A stretch of 64,000 bases of DNA from assembly GCF_047345485.1 (NCBI RefSeq), contig NZ_JBLFEN010000003.1:310001-374000 (forward strand), in the 5' to 3' direction. The position numbers were made by a program, and so were the translations under genes. Below the pieces are notes generated by a model. That model saw only the letters and a program-made list of their open reading frames with translations. It ran no database searches and was not told the DNA's origin. Of the stretch, positions 52,701 through 61,732 are shown in pieces. Numbering within the stretch: position 1 is the first letter of the stretch; each line of letters opens with the position of its first letter. Source of the DNA: Jejuia sp047345485 (GTDB lineage: Bacteria; Bacteroidota; Bacteroidia; Flavobacteriales; Flavobacteriaceae).

Positions 52701-54365
52701 TTAGTTTTTAGATTTAATTAGTCCATTTTCTAACGTGATTATTTCGCTGCAATTATTTAGCCAAACATCGCTACTGCTAACTACTACAAGCGCCCAAGGT
52801 CTATCTTTATGGCTTAGATAATTTACAATAGCTTCAGTTTCTTTTTGGTTAAACCTATCAAGTGCATCTTCAAGAATAAGCACTTTAGGAGCTTTTAAAA
52901 TAGCACGTGCCAGCACTAATTTTTTAGATAACGTATAAGACATTTGTTTACCGTCTGGATACAAAATGGTGTTTAAAGCTTCGGGTTGGTCTTTAATAAA
53001 AGTTTTAAGCCCTACAATGTCAAGTACTTCGTAAATAATATCATCGGTAATCTCCTTATTTGCAAACGTTAAATTGTCTCTAATAGTTCCTTCAAAAGGA
53101 TTTTCGTCAGATAGCGATAGCCCTAATTGCGACCTATAAAAGTTTAAATGCAAGCTATTAATAGACATATCGTTTACATAAACATGACCCGCTGTAGCAT
53201 CTATAATTCCTGAGATTAAACGCAGCAAAGTAGATTTTCCTGATCCACTTTCACCTTTTATTAGTATACGACTGCTAGCATCAATTTTTAAAGAGATGTT
53301 TTTTAGAATATGTTTTTCTCTGTTTTCTACTCCATAAGACACATTATCTAATTCAATATGTATGCCTTTACTAAATTGAGGTGTTTCACCAGTTTGACTT
53401 TCTAGTTCTTTATCAACAATTTGTCCTATTTTTTCTAAGGAAGTTAAAGTGTCATAGAAGGATTCTAATCCTAATATTAATTTTTCTACTGATGCAATTA
53501 CAAGTAAAATGATAATTTCTGCTGCAACAAACTGCCCAATATTCATTTCTTGATTTAGTACAAGAGCACCACCTATTAATAATAAACTTGCTGTTACAAT
53601 AACTTTAAAACTTATCATTTGAATAAATTGAAGCATAAGTACTCTAAAGTGACTTTCTCTAGCTTTTAAATAATTATTGACTAGATTGTCATTTTTAGAG
53701 ATGCCTAAACTTGTACTACCAGAAGATTTAAAACTAATTACAGAACGTGCAATTTCTTGAATCCAATGTGCTACTTTATACTTGTTTTTAGATTCGTATA
53801 AGCTGGTTTCAAGGCCTTTTTTTGCGGTAAACTTAAAAACCACAAATATTAGAATTAAAAGTAAAAGCCCAAATATGATAAAAAAGGGATGGTAAAATGA
53901 TAGCAGTATTAAAGCAAATAAAATTTGTAATACAGCTGTTGGTACATCTATTAAAATTTTTGATAAACTTTTTTGGATAGTTAAAGTATCAAAAAAACGA
54001 TTAGCTAATTCTGGTGGGTAATAATCTCGTAATTGAGACATTTTTATTTTTGGAAAGCGGTAGGCCAACTCAAAAGAAGAGCGCATAAATATACGCTGCT
54101 GTATGGTTTCAATAATTCTTAGTTGCATTAATTGTAAGCCACCAGAAAAAGCTACACCCAGAGTAACGATTGTTACAAGCACTATCCACGATGTAGATAT
54201 TTGAGCACCTTGAATTAAATTAATAATAGCTTGTATACCTAGTGGTAATGATAACGCCACTATTCCAGCAAAAATAGCATAGTAAAAAATTTGTAAAATA
54301 TCTCTTTTTTCAAGTTGAAGTAACCCAACTAGTCGCTGCCACGGGGTCATTTTAGTATTTTCCAT
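52701..54365 (-). CDS. ABC transporter permease-ATPase with degenerate nucleotide-binding motifs
   Basis: The 554-residue half-transporter has about six membrane spans (residues 20-300) and an ATPase domain. The Walker A motif is intact (GESGSGKSTLLRL, about residues 374-386), but other motifs are off consensus: the signature reads MSYTLSKK instead of LSGGQ, Walker B reads LILEDALD (Glu-Asp order reversed), the Q-loop glutamine and the switch histidine (VVVSSSD) are absent. It probably moves a substrate to the HlyD-TolC pair, possibly with slow or no hydrolysis. Membrane spans and order resemble peptidase-less type I exporters. Confidence 0.88.
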   Translation of the reverse strand: MENTKMTPWQRLVGLLQLEKRDILQIFYYAIFAGIVALSLPLGIQAIINLIQGAQISTSWIVLVTIVTLGVAFSGGLQLMQLRIIETIQQRIFMRSSFELAYRFPKIKMSQLRDYYPPELANRFFDTLTIQKSLSKILIDVPTAVLQILFALILLSFYHPFFIIFGLLLLILIFVVFKFTAKKGLETSLYESKNKYKVAHWIQEIARSVISFKSSGSTSLGISKNDNLVNNYLKARESHFRVLMLQFIQMISFKVIVTASLLLIGGALVLNQEMNIGQFVAAEIIILLVIASVEKLILGLESFYDTLTSLEKIGQIVDKELESQTGETPQFSKGIHIELDNVSYGVENREKHILKNISLKIDASSRILIKGESGSGKSTLLRLISGIIDATAGHVYVNDMSINSLHLNFYRSQLGLSLSDENPFEGTIRDNLTFANKEITDDIIYEVLDIVGLKTFIKDQPEALNTILYPDGKQMSYTLSKKLVLARAILKAPKVLILEDALDRFNQKETEAIVNYLSHKDRPWALVVVSSSDVWLNNCSEIITLENGLIKSKN

Positions 54366-54367
54366 AA

Positions 54368-55039
54368 TTAGGCTTTCAAGGTATTAAGTACTAGGTTTTT
54401 CATAAACTCTGTTGGTGTGGTATTGTTACCACAATCTGTAATGGATTTAAAATGCGCTTTTAAAAAATGTTGATGTAAGCTACCTTCTATAATTGTACTT
54501 GCTAAACTTGACGGGAATTTATAATTAGGCTGTATAGCTATTATCATATCTCGTAAACGGTGTACAATACGTTTGTATATTACAAAATAGCCATCTTTAT
54601 TTTCTTGATCTACCTCTTTGGTTAAAAAAGATTTTGAGTTTTCGTTAACCATAATTTTGTTGAGTACAACTTCATTAATATGAGAAAAATTAGAATCCTC
54701 TTTAATTGCTCTTGTCACAATTTCTATAGCTTTTTCTAATTTAGTATTAGGGCTTAAATTATGAGTTTCAATAACAAGTTGATATTCTACCCAAGCCCAA
54801 TACCATGATGATAAATAGAGCAGTAGTTTATGTTTACTCTCAAAGTAGCGGTATATTGAACTCTCGTTAGACCCTATAATGTTTCCGAGTTTTTTAAAAG
54901 TAAAACTATCAAAACCAATATCGTCTATTAAAAGGATACTGTTTTCTACAATACGCTTGCCTAATGCAGAGGATTCGGGGTCTTTAACGAATATTTGCTC
55001 TGGAACAGCTATCTTGATATTTGAAAGTATTGAATCCAT
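54368..55039 (-). CDS. TetR-family transcriptional regulator
   Basis: A 223-residue regulator with an N-terminal helix-turn-helix (FDSFTFKKLGNIIGSNESSIYRYFESKHKLLLYL, about residues 37-70 of the longer frame) and a helical ligand domain. The start is set at the ATG at 55039 (MDSILSNIK), since the longer frame adds a hydrophobic lead that overlaps the promoter. It precedes the ABC-HlyD-TolC genes with a 2 bp gap. A 19-bp palindrome beside the -7 element (55063-55081) is the probable operator, so it likely represses its own operon until ligand binds. Confidence 0.88.
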   Translation of the reverse strand: MDSILSNIKIAVPEQIFVKDPESSALGKRIVENSILLIDDIGFDSFTFKKLGNIIGSNESSIYRYFESKHKLLLYLSSWYWAWVEYQLVIETHNLSPNTKLEKAIEIVTRAIKEDSNFSHINEVVLNKIMVNENSKSFLTKEVDQENKDGYFVIYKRIVHRLRDMIIAIQPNYKFPSSLASTIIEGSLHQHFLKAHFKSITDCGNNTTPTEFMKNLVLNTLKA

Positions 55040-55057
55040 AATTAATTTATTTGGTTG

Positions 55058-55081
55058 CAAATATAATAGCATTGCTATTAT
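55058..55081 (-). promoter_or_regulatory. Promoter (-7 TATATTTG) and 19-bp palindromic operator of the tetR operon
   Basis: On the minus strand TATATTTG lies at 55065-55058, 19 bp before the tetR ATG. Next to it, sharing 3 bp, is the perfect palindrome ATAATAGCA-T-TGCTATTAT (55063-55081). A TetR dimer bound there would cover the promoter between the -33 and -7 positions. Confidence 0.7.
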
Positions 55082-55220
55082 TATGGTAAATATAACTATT
55101 GATTTTGCTAATGTAATCCATAAAGAAAATTTATATGAGCTCAAATACTTTAAAAGTGAGTTTTTTTAGTTTAGAAAGTAGGCAGTTTATTAAAGTTTAT
55201 ACAGGCCTTGGCGGGTGCGT

Positions 55221-55316
55221 GCGTTAGGGATTGACGTGGATAGCCCACAGCCTGACGAAGGAAGTGCGAGGACTTGTAACTAAAAGCCCGACCCGACTCT
55301 AAGTCGGGTAACGCCC
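55221..55316 (+). ncRNA. Structured intergenic repeat, type A copy 2
   Basis: GCGTTA (55221) and TAACGC (55309) close the element. AGCCCACAGCC, AGTGCGAGGACTTGTAAC and AAAAGCCCGACC match the copy at 23805 almost base for base, while the distal hairpin is CCCGACT/AGTCGGG rather than CCTTTTG/CAAAAGG, a paired change. It lies 8 bp after the stop of the TauE/SafE gene, in antisense orientation to it. Confidence 0.6.
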
Positions 55317-55324
55317 AAAGTTTT

Positions 55325-56026
55325 TTAATGACAATTAATACCATTAGAAACCAATTGATACACTGGTGCAGGAGAAAGGTAAGGAATACCTAGACCCAAA
55401 CCACGCAATATAAAAAGTGTACCAATTACAACTATAAATACAGGAATGGCTTTTTGAATGCGCTGTCTTGCTTTTCCTTTTAAAAAGTGACTAAAATATA
55501 TAGCAGTGGTCATTAACGGTACGGTACCTAAACCAAAAACTACCATTTGTAAACTGCCACTTGCAGCATTACCACTAGCCATAGCAGCAAAAAGCGCCAT
55601 ATAAACTAAGCCACATGGCAGGAAACCGTTAAGGAAACCGATGGTTAAAAAAGTATCCATAGTCTTTTTTTTAAGCGCTGTACCTAAAGCGGTTTTTACT
55701 CTAGAAATGGTTTTGTAGATGGGTTTGGAGATATTAAATTCATCTAATATATTTTTAGGAATTATAACTATTAAAATCATAAATAACCCAATACCTATAG
55801 AGAGTTGCTGCTGGTACCCAAAAATAAACAGACTTTTGCCTATGAGCCCAAATACTAACCCAATTAAGCTGTAGGCTAAAAGTCTGCCTAAATGATACAT
55901 ACTTATTTGCGATATTTTTTTTAAAGTATTTGTTCTATCTACAGGCAGCATAAACGCAATAGGCCCGCACATACCTGCGCAGTGAAAACTACCTAATATC
56001 CCTAATATGAACGCTGATAATAACAT
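55325..56026 (-). CDS. TauE/SafE-like (UreH-type) membrane protein of the cbb3 cluster
   Basis: A 233-residue protein with about six membrane spans and the family pattern SFHCAGMCGPIAFMLP (about residues 14-29) and NGFLPCGLVYMALFAAMASG (about 122-141). Members next to cco genes are thought to help copper or haem handling during cbb3 oxidase assembly (sometimes named CcoH-like). The cysteine pairs in both motifs could bind copper. It begins 1 bp after the FixH-like gene, at the end of the cco operon. Confidence 0.85.
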   Translation of the reverse strand: MLLSAFILGILGSFHCAGMCGPIAFMLPVDRTNTLKKISQISMYHLGRLLAYSLIGLVFGLIGKSLFIFGYQQQLSIGIGLFMILIVIIPKNILDEFNISKPIYKTISRVKTALGTALKKKTMDTFLTIGFLNGFLPCGLVYMALFAAMASGNAASGSLQMVVFGLGTVPLMTTAIYFSHFLKGKARQRIQKAIPVFIVVIGTLFILRGLGLGIPYLSPAPVYQLVSNGINCH

Positions 56027-56027
56027 A

Positions 56028-56477
56028 CTAATACGTTATAGATTCTTTAAATAAATACGATTTTCCACTATATTGCCAATCTATTTTAATGTTCCAACGG
56101 CCATCTACCAAACGTTTGTCAGGTATGAGCAAATGAGAGTTAGACAATGAAATGACAGTTTCAAAGTCTAGTTGCTTGTTAGATGGCCTGTATAGGAACA
56201 CTTTTCCAGTAATTGCCTTGTAATTAATATGCTTAGGAAATTGTATAATTAACCCATCAGCAGATTTTACGTAGCTTAAATTAGTTTTTAAAGTCTTAGA
56301 GTTTTCAAGCTTATTAATATCATTTTGGTATTGCAATTCATCAGCATAATAATCTTCGCTTACCAAATCGTGGTCATACTTATTATTAACATTCATAGTA
56401 ATAATAAAGTATAATATAAAGCTAATAAACCCTACAAATGCTAATACAACTCCCGTACCCCAATTAATTTTCATCAT
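56028..56477 (-). CDS. fixH: FixH-family protein
   Basis: A 149-residue FixH/CcoH-like protein with one N-terminal membrane span (about residues 10-29) and the VNNKYDHDLVSEDYYADELQYQ block (about 31-52), followed by a beta-rich domain. FixH is needed for cbb3 oxidase assembly or copper delivery. It lies between ccoG and the TauE/SafE gene. The 203-bp gap to ccoG holds a type B structured repeat. Confidence 0.88.
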   Translation of the reverse strand: MMKINWGTGVVLAFVGFISFILYFIITMNVNNKYDHDLVSEDYYADELQYQNDINKLENSKTLKTNLSYVKSADGLIIQFPKHINYKAITGKVFLYRPSNKQLDFETVISLSNSHLLIPDKRLVDGRWNIKIDWQYSGKSYLFKESITY

Positions 56478-56526
56478 TTAATATTTTTGTTGTTCCCTCA
56501 AAGGAGATAATCTATTTTTTTATTAT

Positions 56527-56610
56527 GGCATTCCCCTATCGGGTCGGGCTTTCCGCTATATCTTTTTTGCTTTAATGGCAAAAAAGGATGCCGCTGCAAT
56601 CCCTAATGCA
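56527..56610 (-). ncRNA. Structured intergenic repeat, type B, inside the cco operon
   Basis: On the minus strand it reads GCATTAGGGATTGCAGCGGC, ATCCTTTTTTGCC, ATATAGCGGAAAGCCCGACC and ends GGGGAATGCC; the closing pair is GCATT/AATGC, a joint change of two bases relative to GCGTT/AACGC. It sits between ccoG and fixH and should be transcribed with the operon. Confidence 0.6.
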
Positions 56611-56680
56611 CCAATCCGCCAAAGCCATTTTTTACCGCAAGAGTAAGTATTGCCTACTTTAACTTAAAACTTAGCCTGAA

Positions 56681-58105
56681 TTACCTATAACTTCTAGGTC
56701 CCAAAAAATTAGCCGTAGTAGTTTCAATTAAATCCTCACCTTTATACACCCCAATTTTAATTTTATTTCTATCTCCAGATAATGCCGAATTATTAATTTC
56801 TATAAACAAAGTACCTTGTGCAATACCTTGGCTTGGTACTATAAACTCATTACTTGTTGCTACTAATCGTAATTCCCCTTTATGAGACATTAATTTAAAG
56901 CTTACATTATTTATAGCTTTAGATGTTTTGTTAACCAACTTATAAGTAAATACGTTGCTTATAATGTTGCCATCTTTATGCTCGTATAACTGCCCAGGTA
57001 GTCTTAAAACATTGGCTTCTACATCATTTCTTAAAAATAACATACCAATAAGTAGCCCAATCATAATAGAGAGTACAGCGATGTAACCTTTTAGTCTTGG
57101 CGTAAGCTTAAACTTTGTTTTTTTCTCAATATTTTCTTCACTAGCGTAACGAATAAGACCTTTTGGTAAATTTATGCTTTCCATAATATGGTCGCACTCA
57201 TCAATACAAGCAGTGCAATTAACGCACTCAAGTTGTGTACCGTTTCTTATATCTATACCTGTTGGGCAAACATGTACACATTGTAAACAATCTATACAAT
57301 CGCCATGGCCTAAAGCTTCACGATCTTCGTTTTTTCTAAAAGATTTTCTACCAGTTTTAGCTTCCCCACGCTTATAGTCGTAAGCCACAACTATAGATTT
57401 TGTATCTAATAAAACACCTTGTAACCTGCCATACGGACACGCTATAATGCAAACTTGCTCTCTAAACCAAGCAAATACAAAATAGAATACACCAGTAAAT
57501 ATGAGCAATGGTATAAGTGTGCCCAAGTGGTTAAATGGATTATCTGTGATGTATCTTAAGAGTTTATCACCACCAATTAAATATGCCAGAAATACATTAG
57601 CTATTAAAAATGAGATAATTAGAAATATAACAAGCTTAACACCTCTCTTTTTAATTTTTTCAGCATCCCACTTTTGTCTAGCCAGTTTGCGTTGTTTATT
57701 TCTATCGCCCTCAATCCAATACTCTATTCTACGAAATACCATTTCCATAAAAATAGTTTGTGGGCATATCCATCCACAAAAAATGCGTCCAAAAGCCACT
57801 GTAAATAATGTGATGAACACAATACCAATTAACATGGAAATGACAAAAAGGTGAAAATCTTGCGGCCAGAATGGAAACCCAAATATATTAAAGCGACGTT
57901 CTAAAACGTTAAACATTAAAAATTGGTTACCATTTACTTTTATAAAAGGAGATAGGAGCAAAAAGGCAAGTAAAACGTAGCTTACGTATTTTCTGTATTC
58001 ATAGAACCTTCCACTAGGTTTTTTTGGAAATACCCAAGCACGTTTACCGTCTTCGGTAATAGTGCCGATTGAATCTCTGAATATTTCGTTTTCTGGAGTT
58101 TCCAC
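56681..58105 (-). CDS. ccoG: Cytochrome c oxidase accessory protein CcoG (FixG/RdxA)
   Basis: The 474-residue protein has about five membrane spans, a cysteine site FCGWICPQTIFMEMVFRR, and two 4Fe-4S clusters (CIDCLQCVHVCPTGID and CVNCTACIDECDHIM, about residues 265-305). The C-terminal domain is Ig-like. CcoG acts as a cupric reductase in cbb3 assembly. It starts 41 bp after ccoP on the minus strand. Confidence 0.94.
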   Translation of the reverse strand: METPENEIFRDSIGTITEDGKRAWVFPKKPSGRFYEYRKYVSYVLLAFLLLSPFIKVNGNQFLMFNVLERRFNIFGFPFWPQDFHLFVISMLIGIVFITLFTVAFGRIFCGWICPQTIFMEMVFRRIEYWIEGDRNKQRKLARQKWDAEKIKKRGVKLVIFLIISFLIANVFLAYLIGGDKLLRYITDNPFNHLGTLIPLLIFTGVFYFVFAWFREQVCIIACPYGRLQGVLLDTKSIVVAYDYKRGEAKTGRKSFRKNEDREALGHGDCIDCLQCVHVCPTGIDIRNGTQLECVNCTACIDECDHIMESINLPKGLIRYASEENIEKKTKFKLTPRLKGYIAVLSIMIGLLIGMLFLRNDVEANVLRLPGQLYEHKDGNIISNVFTYKLVNKTSKAINNVSFKLMSHKGELRLVATSNEFIVPSQGIAQGTLFIEINNSALSGDRNKIKIGVYKGEDLIETTTANFLGPRSYR

Positions 58106-58146
58106 TTGTTTTACAATTTGAATCTAGAGTTAAGTTTATAATTATA

Positions 58147-59091
58147 TTACTCTGTTTTTATTTCGGTGGCATCTATATCTATTGCAGTTTCTGATGCAAC
58201 TTCAACATCAACTGTGGTTTCATCTACCCAAATATCACCTTCTGCAGCTTTAGGGTCTGCTGGTGTAGTACCTTCAAAAGTTAACACATAACTAGCAACT
58301 TTAGCAATTTGTGATGGTTTTAATTGCGCTTTCCAAGGAATCATACCTTTTCCAGAACGCCCACCTTCTGATATGGTTTTAAATACATTTTTAATACCGC
58401 CACCTAATATCCAACGTTTATCGGTTAAATTAGGACCAATACCCCCGCCACCATCTGCCATATGGCACGCTACACAGTTAGTCTCGAAAATAGATTGCCC
58501 TGTTTTTAAATCAGAAGGATCGGTTAAGGCTACTGCCGTATTAAAATCAACTAAATCTTTAGCGGTTTTTTTATAAGCTTCAACGTCTATTTTAGCTTGT
58601 GCTAATTCAGTTTCTAGCTCAACAATTTGATTATCACCATTAAATACATGATATTTTACTAAGTATACAGCAGCAAAAACAATGGATATGTAAAAGCCGT
58701 ATAGCCACCAAGGTGGTAAGTTGTTGTCTAACTCTTTAATACCATCATAATTATGATCTAGTATTATTTCTCTTTCTTCTTCAATAGGTTTTTGTCCTAA
58801 TAATTTTTGATAAACGTTTTTTAACCAAGTAAATTGATAGGAGTTTTCTTTTTCAACCAAAAACTTAGCTTTAGCTGCTTCGTCTAGCTTATGTAGCATT
58901 ACATTTTCTAGGGCGCTAACAATAGCTTCAGTAGCTATTAAAATTAAAAGAACCAATAATAGAAAGAGCAACACTGCGGGATATTTTATAAACGCAGGTT
59001 TATCACCAGAATCTACAAAGAATTCTACGGCTCCAAAAATAATAAAGAATGCTGCTGGAACACGAATCCAGGATGGAATTAAATGTCGCAT
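58147..59091 (-). CDS. ccoP: cbb3-type cytochrome c oxidase subunit CcoP, one-haem form
   Basis: The 314-residue protein has three N-terminal hydrophobic segments (about residues 10-25, 38-60 and 128-146) and one haem c site, CVACH (about 206-210), followed by the methionine ligand region GKGMIPW. Proteobacterial CcoP has two haems; the one-haem form is usual in Bacteroidota. The acidic C-terminal tail (about 285-314) is extra. It overlaps ccoQ by 13 bp. Confidence 0.92.
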   Translation of the reverse strand: MRHLIPSWIRVPAAFFIIFGAVEFFVDSGDKPAFIKYPAVLLFLLLVLLILIATEAIVSALENVMLHKLDEAAKAKFLVEKENSYQFTWLKNVYQKLLGQKPIEEEREIILDHNYDGIKELDNNLPPWWLYGFYISIVFAAVYLVKYHVFNGDNQIVELETELAQAKIDVEAYKKTAKDLVDFNTAVALTDPSDLKTGQSIFETNCVACHMADGGGGIGPNLTDKRWILGGGIKNVFKTISEGGRSGKGMIPWKAQLKPSQIAKVASYVLTFEGTTPADPKAAEGDIWVDETTVDVEVASETAIDIDATEIKTE

Positions 59092-59273
59092 GATGTTTGG
59101 TTGTTTTGGTTGTCTAAAGGCATCTTACTTACTTGAGTTATATAGTCTTTTTTAGCAGTAATAACCCACCAAAAGAGTGCCACGAAAAAGATGAAAAATA
59201 TGAGTAAGGACATCATAGGGTATATCTCTATACCGGTGATACTTTCCATATGGTTTTTTATAAATTTTAACAT
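59079..59273 (-). CDS. ccoQ: cbb3 oxidase small subunit CcoQ
   Basis: A 64-residue protein with one membrane span (about residues 19-40, MMSLLIFFIFFVALFWWVI) and a short cytoplasmic tail. Size and position between ccoNO and ccoP identify it as CcoQ, which stabilises the oxidase. The last codons overlap the start of ccoP. Confidence 0.88.
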   Translation of the reverse strand: MLKFIKNHMESITGIEIYPMMSLLIFFIFFVALFWWVITAKKDYITQVSKMPLDNQNNQTSCDI

Positions 59274-59281
59274 GATTTCAA

Positions 59282-61486
59282 TTATTTATTGTTTGTTAAT
59301 GTTGTTGTTTGCTCAGGTTTAACTTTAATATCTGTGCCTAAGCGTTGCAGATAAGCAATAAGCGCTACAATTTCTCTGTTTTTCATTTCTATAAAATCTT
59401 CGCCATTATTTGCAGCATATGTTTTATCAGCTTCGTAGGTTTTTGCAAAATCAGGATCGCTATATAGGTTTTGCTCAATTAGAGTACCTTGGTCTAGCAT
59501 GCTTTGTTGTGCGTTTGTAATATCATCGTCAGAATATGGAACACCTAACGCAACCATGGCTTTCATCTTTGCTTCAGTTTTAGAGGTGTCTAGTTCATCT
59601 TTTATTAACCACTGGTAACGAGGCATTATAGAGCCAGATGATGTACTTTGCGGATCATACATATGATTAAAATGCCAGTTATCAGAATACTTAGCACCTA
59701 CACGGTGTAAATCTGGACCGGTACGTTTGCTACCCCATAAAAACGGGTGATCGTATACAAATTCTCCAGCTTTAGAGTATTCGCCATAGCGTTCTACTTC
59801 ACTTCTAAACGGACGAATCATTTGCGAGTGGCAACCCACACACCCCTCACGAATATAAATATCACGACCTTCTAATTCTAAAGGCGAATAAGGTTGTACG
59901 CTAGCAATGGTTGGTATGTTAGATTTTACCATAATAGTTGGTACAATCTGGATAATACCTCCAATTAAAATAGCCACTGTAGCTAAAAGTGTTAATTGAA
60001 TTGGTCTTCTTTCTAACCAAGTATGCCACCCTTCATTTGCAGTACGTTTTTTAGTAACACGTTCTAGCGCAGGTGCTTCAGCTAGTTCGTCTTGTACTTT
60101 GCTTCCGTTTCGCACGGTAGCAATAACATTAGCTACTAAAATTAACATTCCAATAATATATAGGGAACCGCCAATGGCACGCATCCAGTACATTGGTATA
60201 ATTTCGGTAACTGTTTCTAAAAAATTACCATACACTAAAGTACCGTCAGGATTAAATTGTTTCCACATACTAGCTTGGGTAAACCCAGCAACATACATAG
60301 GTAATGCATATATAATAATACCTAAAGTACCAAGCCAAAAGTGTAAATTAGCTAAACCTAAAGAGTATAATTTTGTTTTAAATAATCTTGGTACTAAGTA
60401 GTAAATAATACCAAATGCCATAAACCCATTCCATGCTAAAGCACCAACATGTACATGTGCAATAATCCAATCGGTAAAGTGTGCAATTGCATTTACGTTT
60501 TTAAGCGATAGGGTAGGGCCTTCAAAAGTAGCCATACCATAACCTGTTATGGCTACCACCATAAATTTTAAAACGGGGTCTGTTCGTACTTTATCCCATG
60601 CACCACGCAGCGTTAACAAGCCATTTATCATACCACCCCAAGATGGCATGAGTAGCATTACTGAAAACGCAACACCTAAGTTTTGCGCCCATTCTGGTAA
60701 AGCTGTATATAATAAATGATGAGGTCCTGCCCAAATGTATATAAAGATTAAAGACCAAAAATGCACAATAGATAAACGATAAGAATATACAGGTCTATTA
60801 GCCGCTTTAGGTACAAAATAATACATTAAACCTAAAAACGGTGTGGTTAAAAAGAAAGCTACAGCATTATGCCCATACCACCATTGTACAAGCGCATCTT
60901 GCACACCAGCGTAAACCGAGTAACTTTTCATGCCACTAACAGGCAATTCCAGACTATTAAAAATATGCAGTACTGCAACGGTAATAAATGTTGCCAAATA
61001 AAACCAAATAGCAACATATAAATGACGTTGACGACGTTTTAAAATCGTCCAAATCATATTCACACCAAATACTACCCAAATTAGAGCAATAGCAATATCA
61101 ATTGGCCATTCTAATTCGGCATATTCTTTAGATGTGGTATAGCCTAATGGTAACGAAATAGCAGCGGCCACAATAATTAATTGCCAACCCCAAAAGTTTA
61201 TATTACTTAAAACATCACTTGCCATACGTGTTTTAAGCAGGCGTTGTAGCGAATAGTAAATTCCTGCAAACATGGCATTCCCCACAAAGGCAAAAATAAC
61301 AGCGTTGGTATGTAAAGGTCTTAACCGTCCAAAACTAAGCCATGAAATTCCATCGGTTAAATTCGGGAATAAAAACATAAACGCAAGCAGTAAGCCTACT
61401 ACCATACCCACAACCCCAAACACTATGGTAGCGTAGAGAAATTTTGTAACTATTTTGTTATCGTAATGAAACTGTTGTATTTCCAT
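59282..61486 (-). CDS. ccoN: Fused cbb3 oxidase subunits I and II (CcoN-CcoO)
   Basis: The 734-residue fusion has a CcoN part (about residues 1-480) with some 12 membrane spans and the haem b and copper histidines (for example in RPLHTNAVIFAFVGN, QWWYGHNAVAFF, YIWAGPHHLLYTALPEW and DWIIAHVHVGALAWNG), then a CcoO part (about 500-734) with one haem c site, GCVGCHSQMIRPF. It reduces oxygen at high affinity and pumps protons. The fused form is typical of Bacteroidota. It lies 10 bp after ccoS. Confidence 0.96.
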   Translation of the reverse strand: MEIQQFHYDNKIVTKFLYATIVFGVVGMVVGLLLAFMFLFPNLTDGISWLSFGRLRPLHTNAVIFAFVGNAMFAGIYYSLQRLLKTRMASDVLSNINFWGWQLIIVAAAISLPLGYTTSKEYAELEWPIDIAIALIWVVFGVNMIWTILKRRQRHLYVAIWFYLATFITVAVLHIFNSLELPVSGMKSYSVYAGVQDALVQWWYGHNAVAFFLTTPFLGLMYYFVPKAANRPVYSYRLSIVHFWSLIFIYIWAGPHHLLYTALPEWAQNLGVAFSVMLLMPSWGGMINGLLTLRGAWDKVRTDPVLKFMVVAITGYGMATFEGPTLSLKNVNAIAHFTDWIIAHVHVGALAWNGFMAFGIIYYLVPRLFKTKLYSLGLANLHFWLGTLGIIIYALPMYVAGFTQASMWKQFNPDGTLVYGNFLETVTEIIPMYWMRAIGGSLYIIGMLILVANVIATVRNGSKVQDELAEAPALERVTKKRTANEGWHTWLERRPIQLTLLATVAILIGGIIQIVPTIMVKSNIPTIASVQPYSPLELEGRDIYIREGCVGCHSQMIRPFRSEVERYGEYSKAGEFVYDHPFLWGSKRTGPDLHRVGAKYSDNWHFNHMYDPQSTSSGSIMPRYQWLIKDELDTSKTEAKMKAMVALGVPYSDDDITNAQQSMLDQGTLIEQNLYSDPDFAKTYEADKTYAANNGEDFIEMKNREIVALIAYLQRLGTDIKVKPEQTTTLTNNK

Positions 61487-61496
61487 AATTCGAAAT

Positions 61497-61682
61497 TTAT
61501 TCTTCTTTGGTTAGTATCTTTTTATTTGGTATATCTTTAACTAATTCGTCCTCAAAAAGTATGCGTACCGAAGGTGTGTAACTATCATCAAACTGTCCAC
61601 GTTTTACAGCAATAATAAAAGCGATAAAAAAGCCAATAGCCACTATAATACTTATCGTTAATAAAAAATATATAACACTCAT
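61497..61682 (-). CDS. ccoS: cbb3 oxidase assembly protein CcoS
   Basis: A 61-residue protein with one membrane span (about residues 3-25) and the following KRGQFDDSYTPSVRILF segment typical of CcoS. It is needed to insert cofactors into cbb3 oxidase. It is the first gene of the ccoS-ccoNO-ccoQ-ccoP-ccoG run and starts about 50 bp after an FNR-type palindrome. Confidence 0.93.
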   Translation of the reverse strand: MSVIYFLLTISIIVAIGFFIAFIIAVKRGQFDDSYTPSVRILFEDELVKDIPNKKILTKEE

Positions 61683-61732
61683 ACCTATTTGAAGTTATGG
61701 TTCAAAAGTACTTTCAAACTCGTTTTTAAAAT

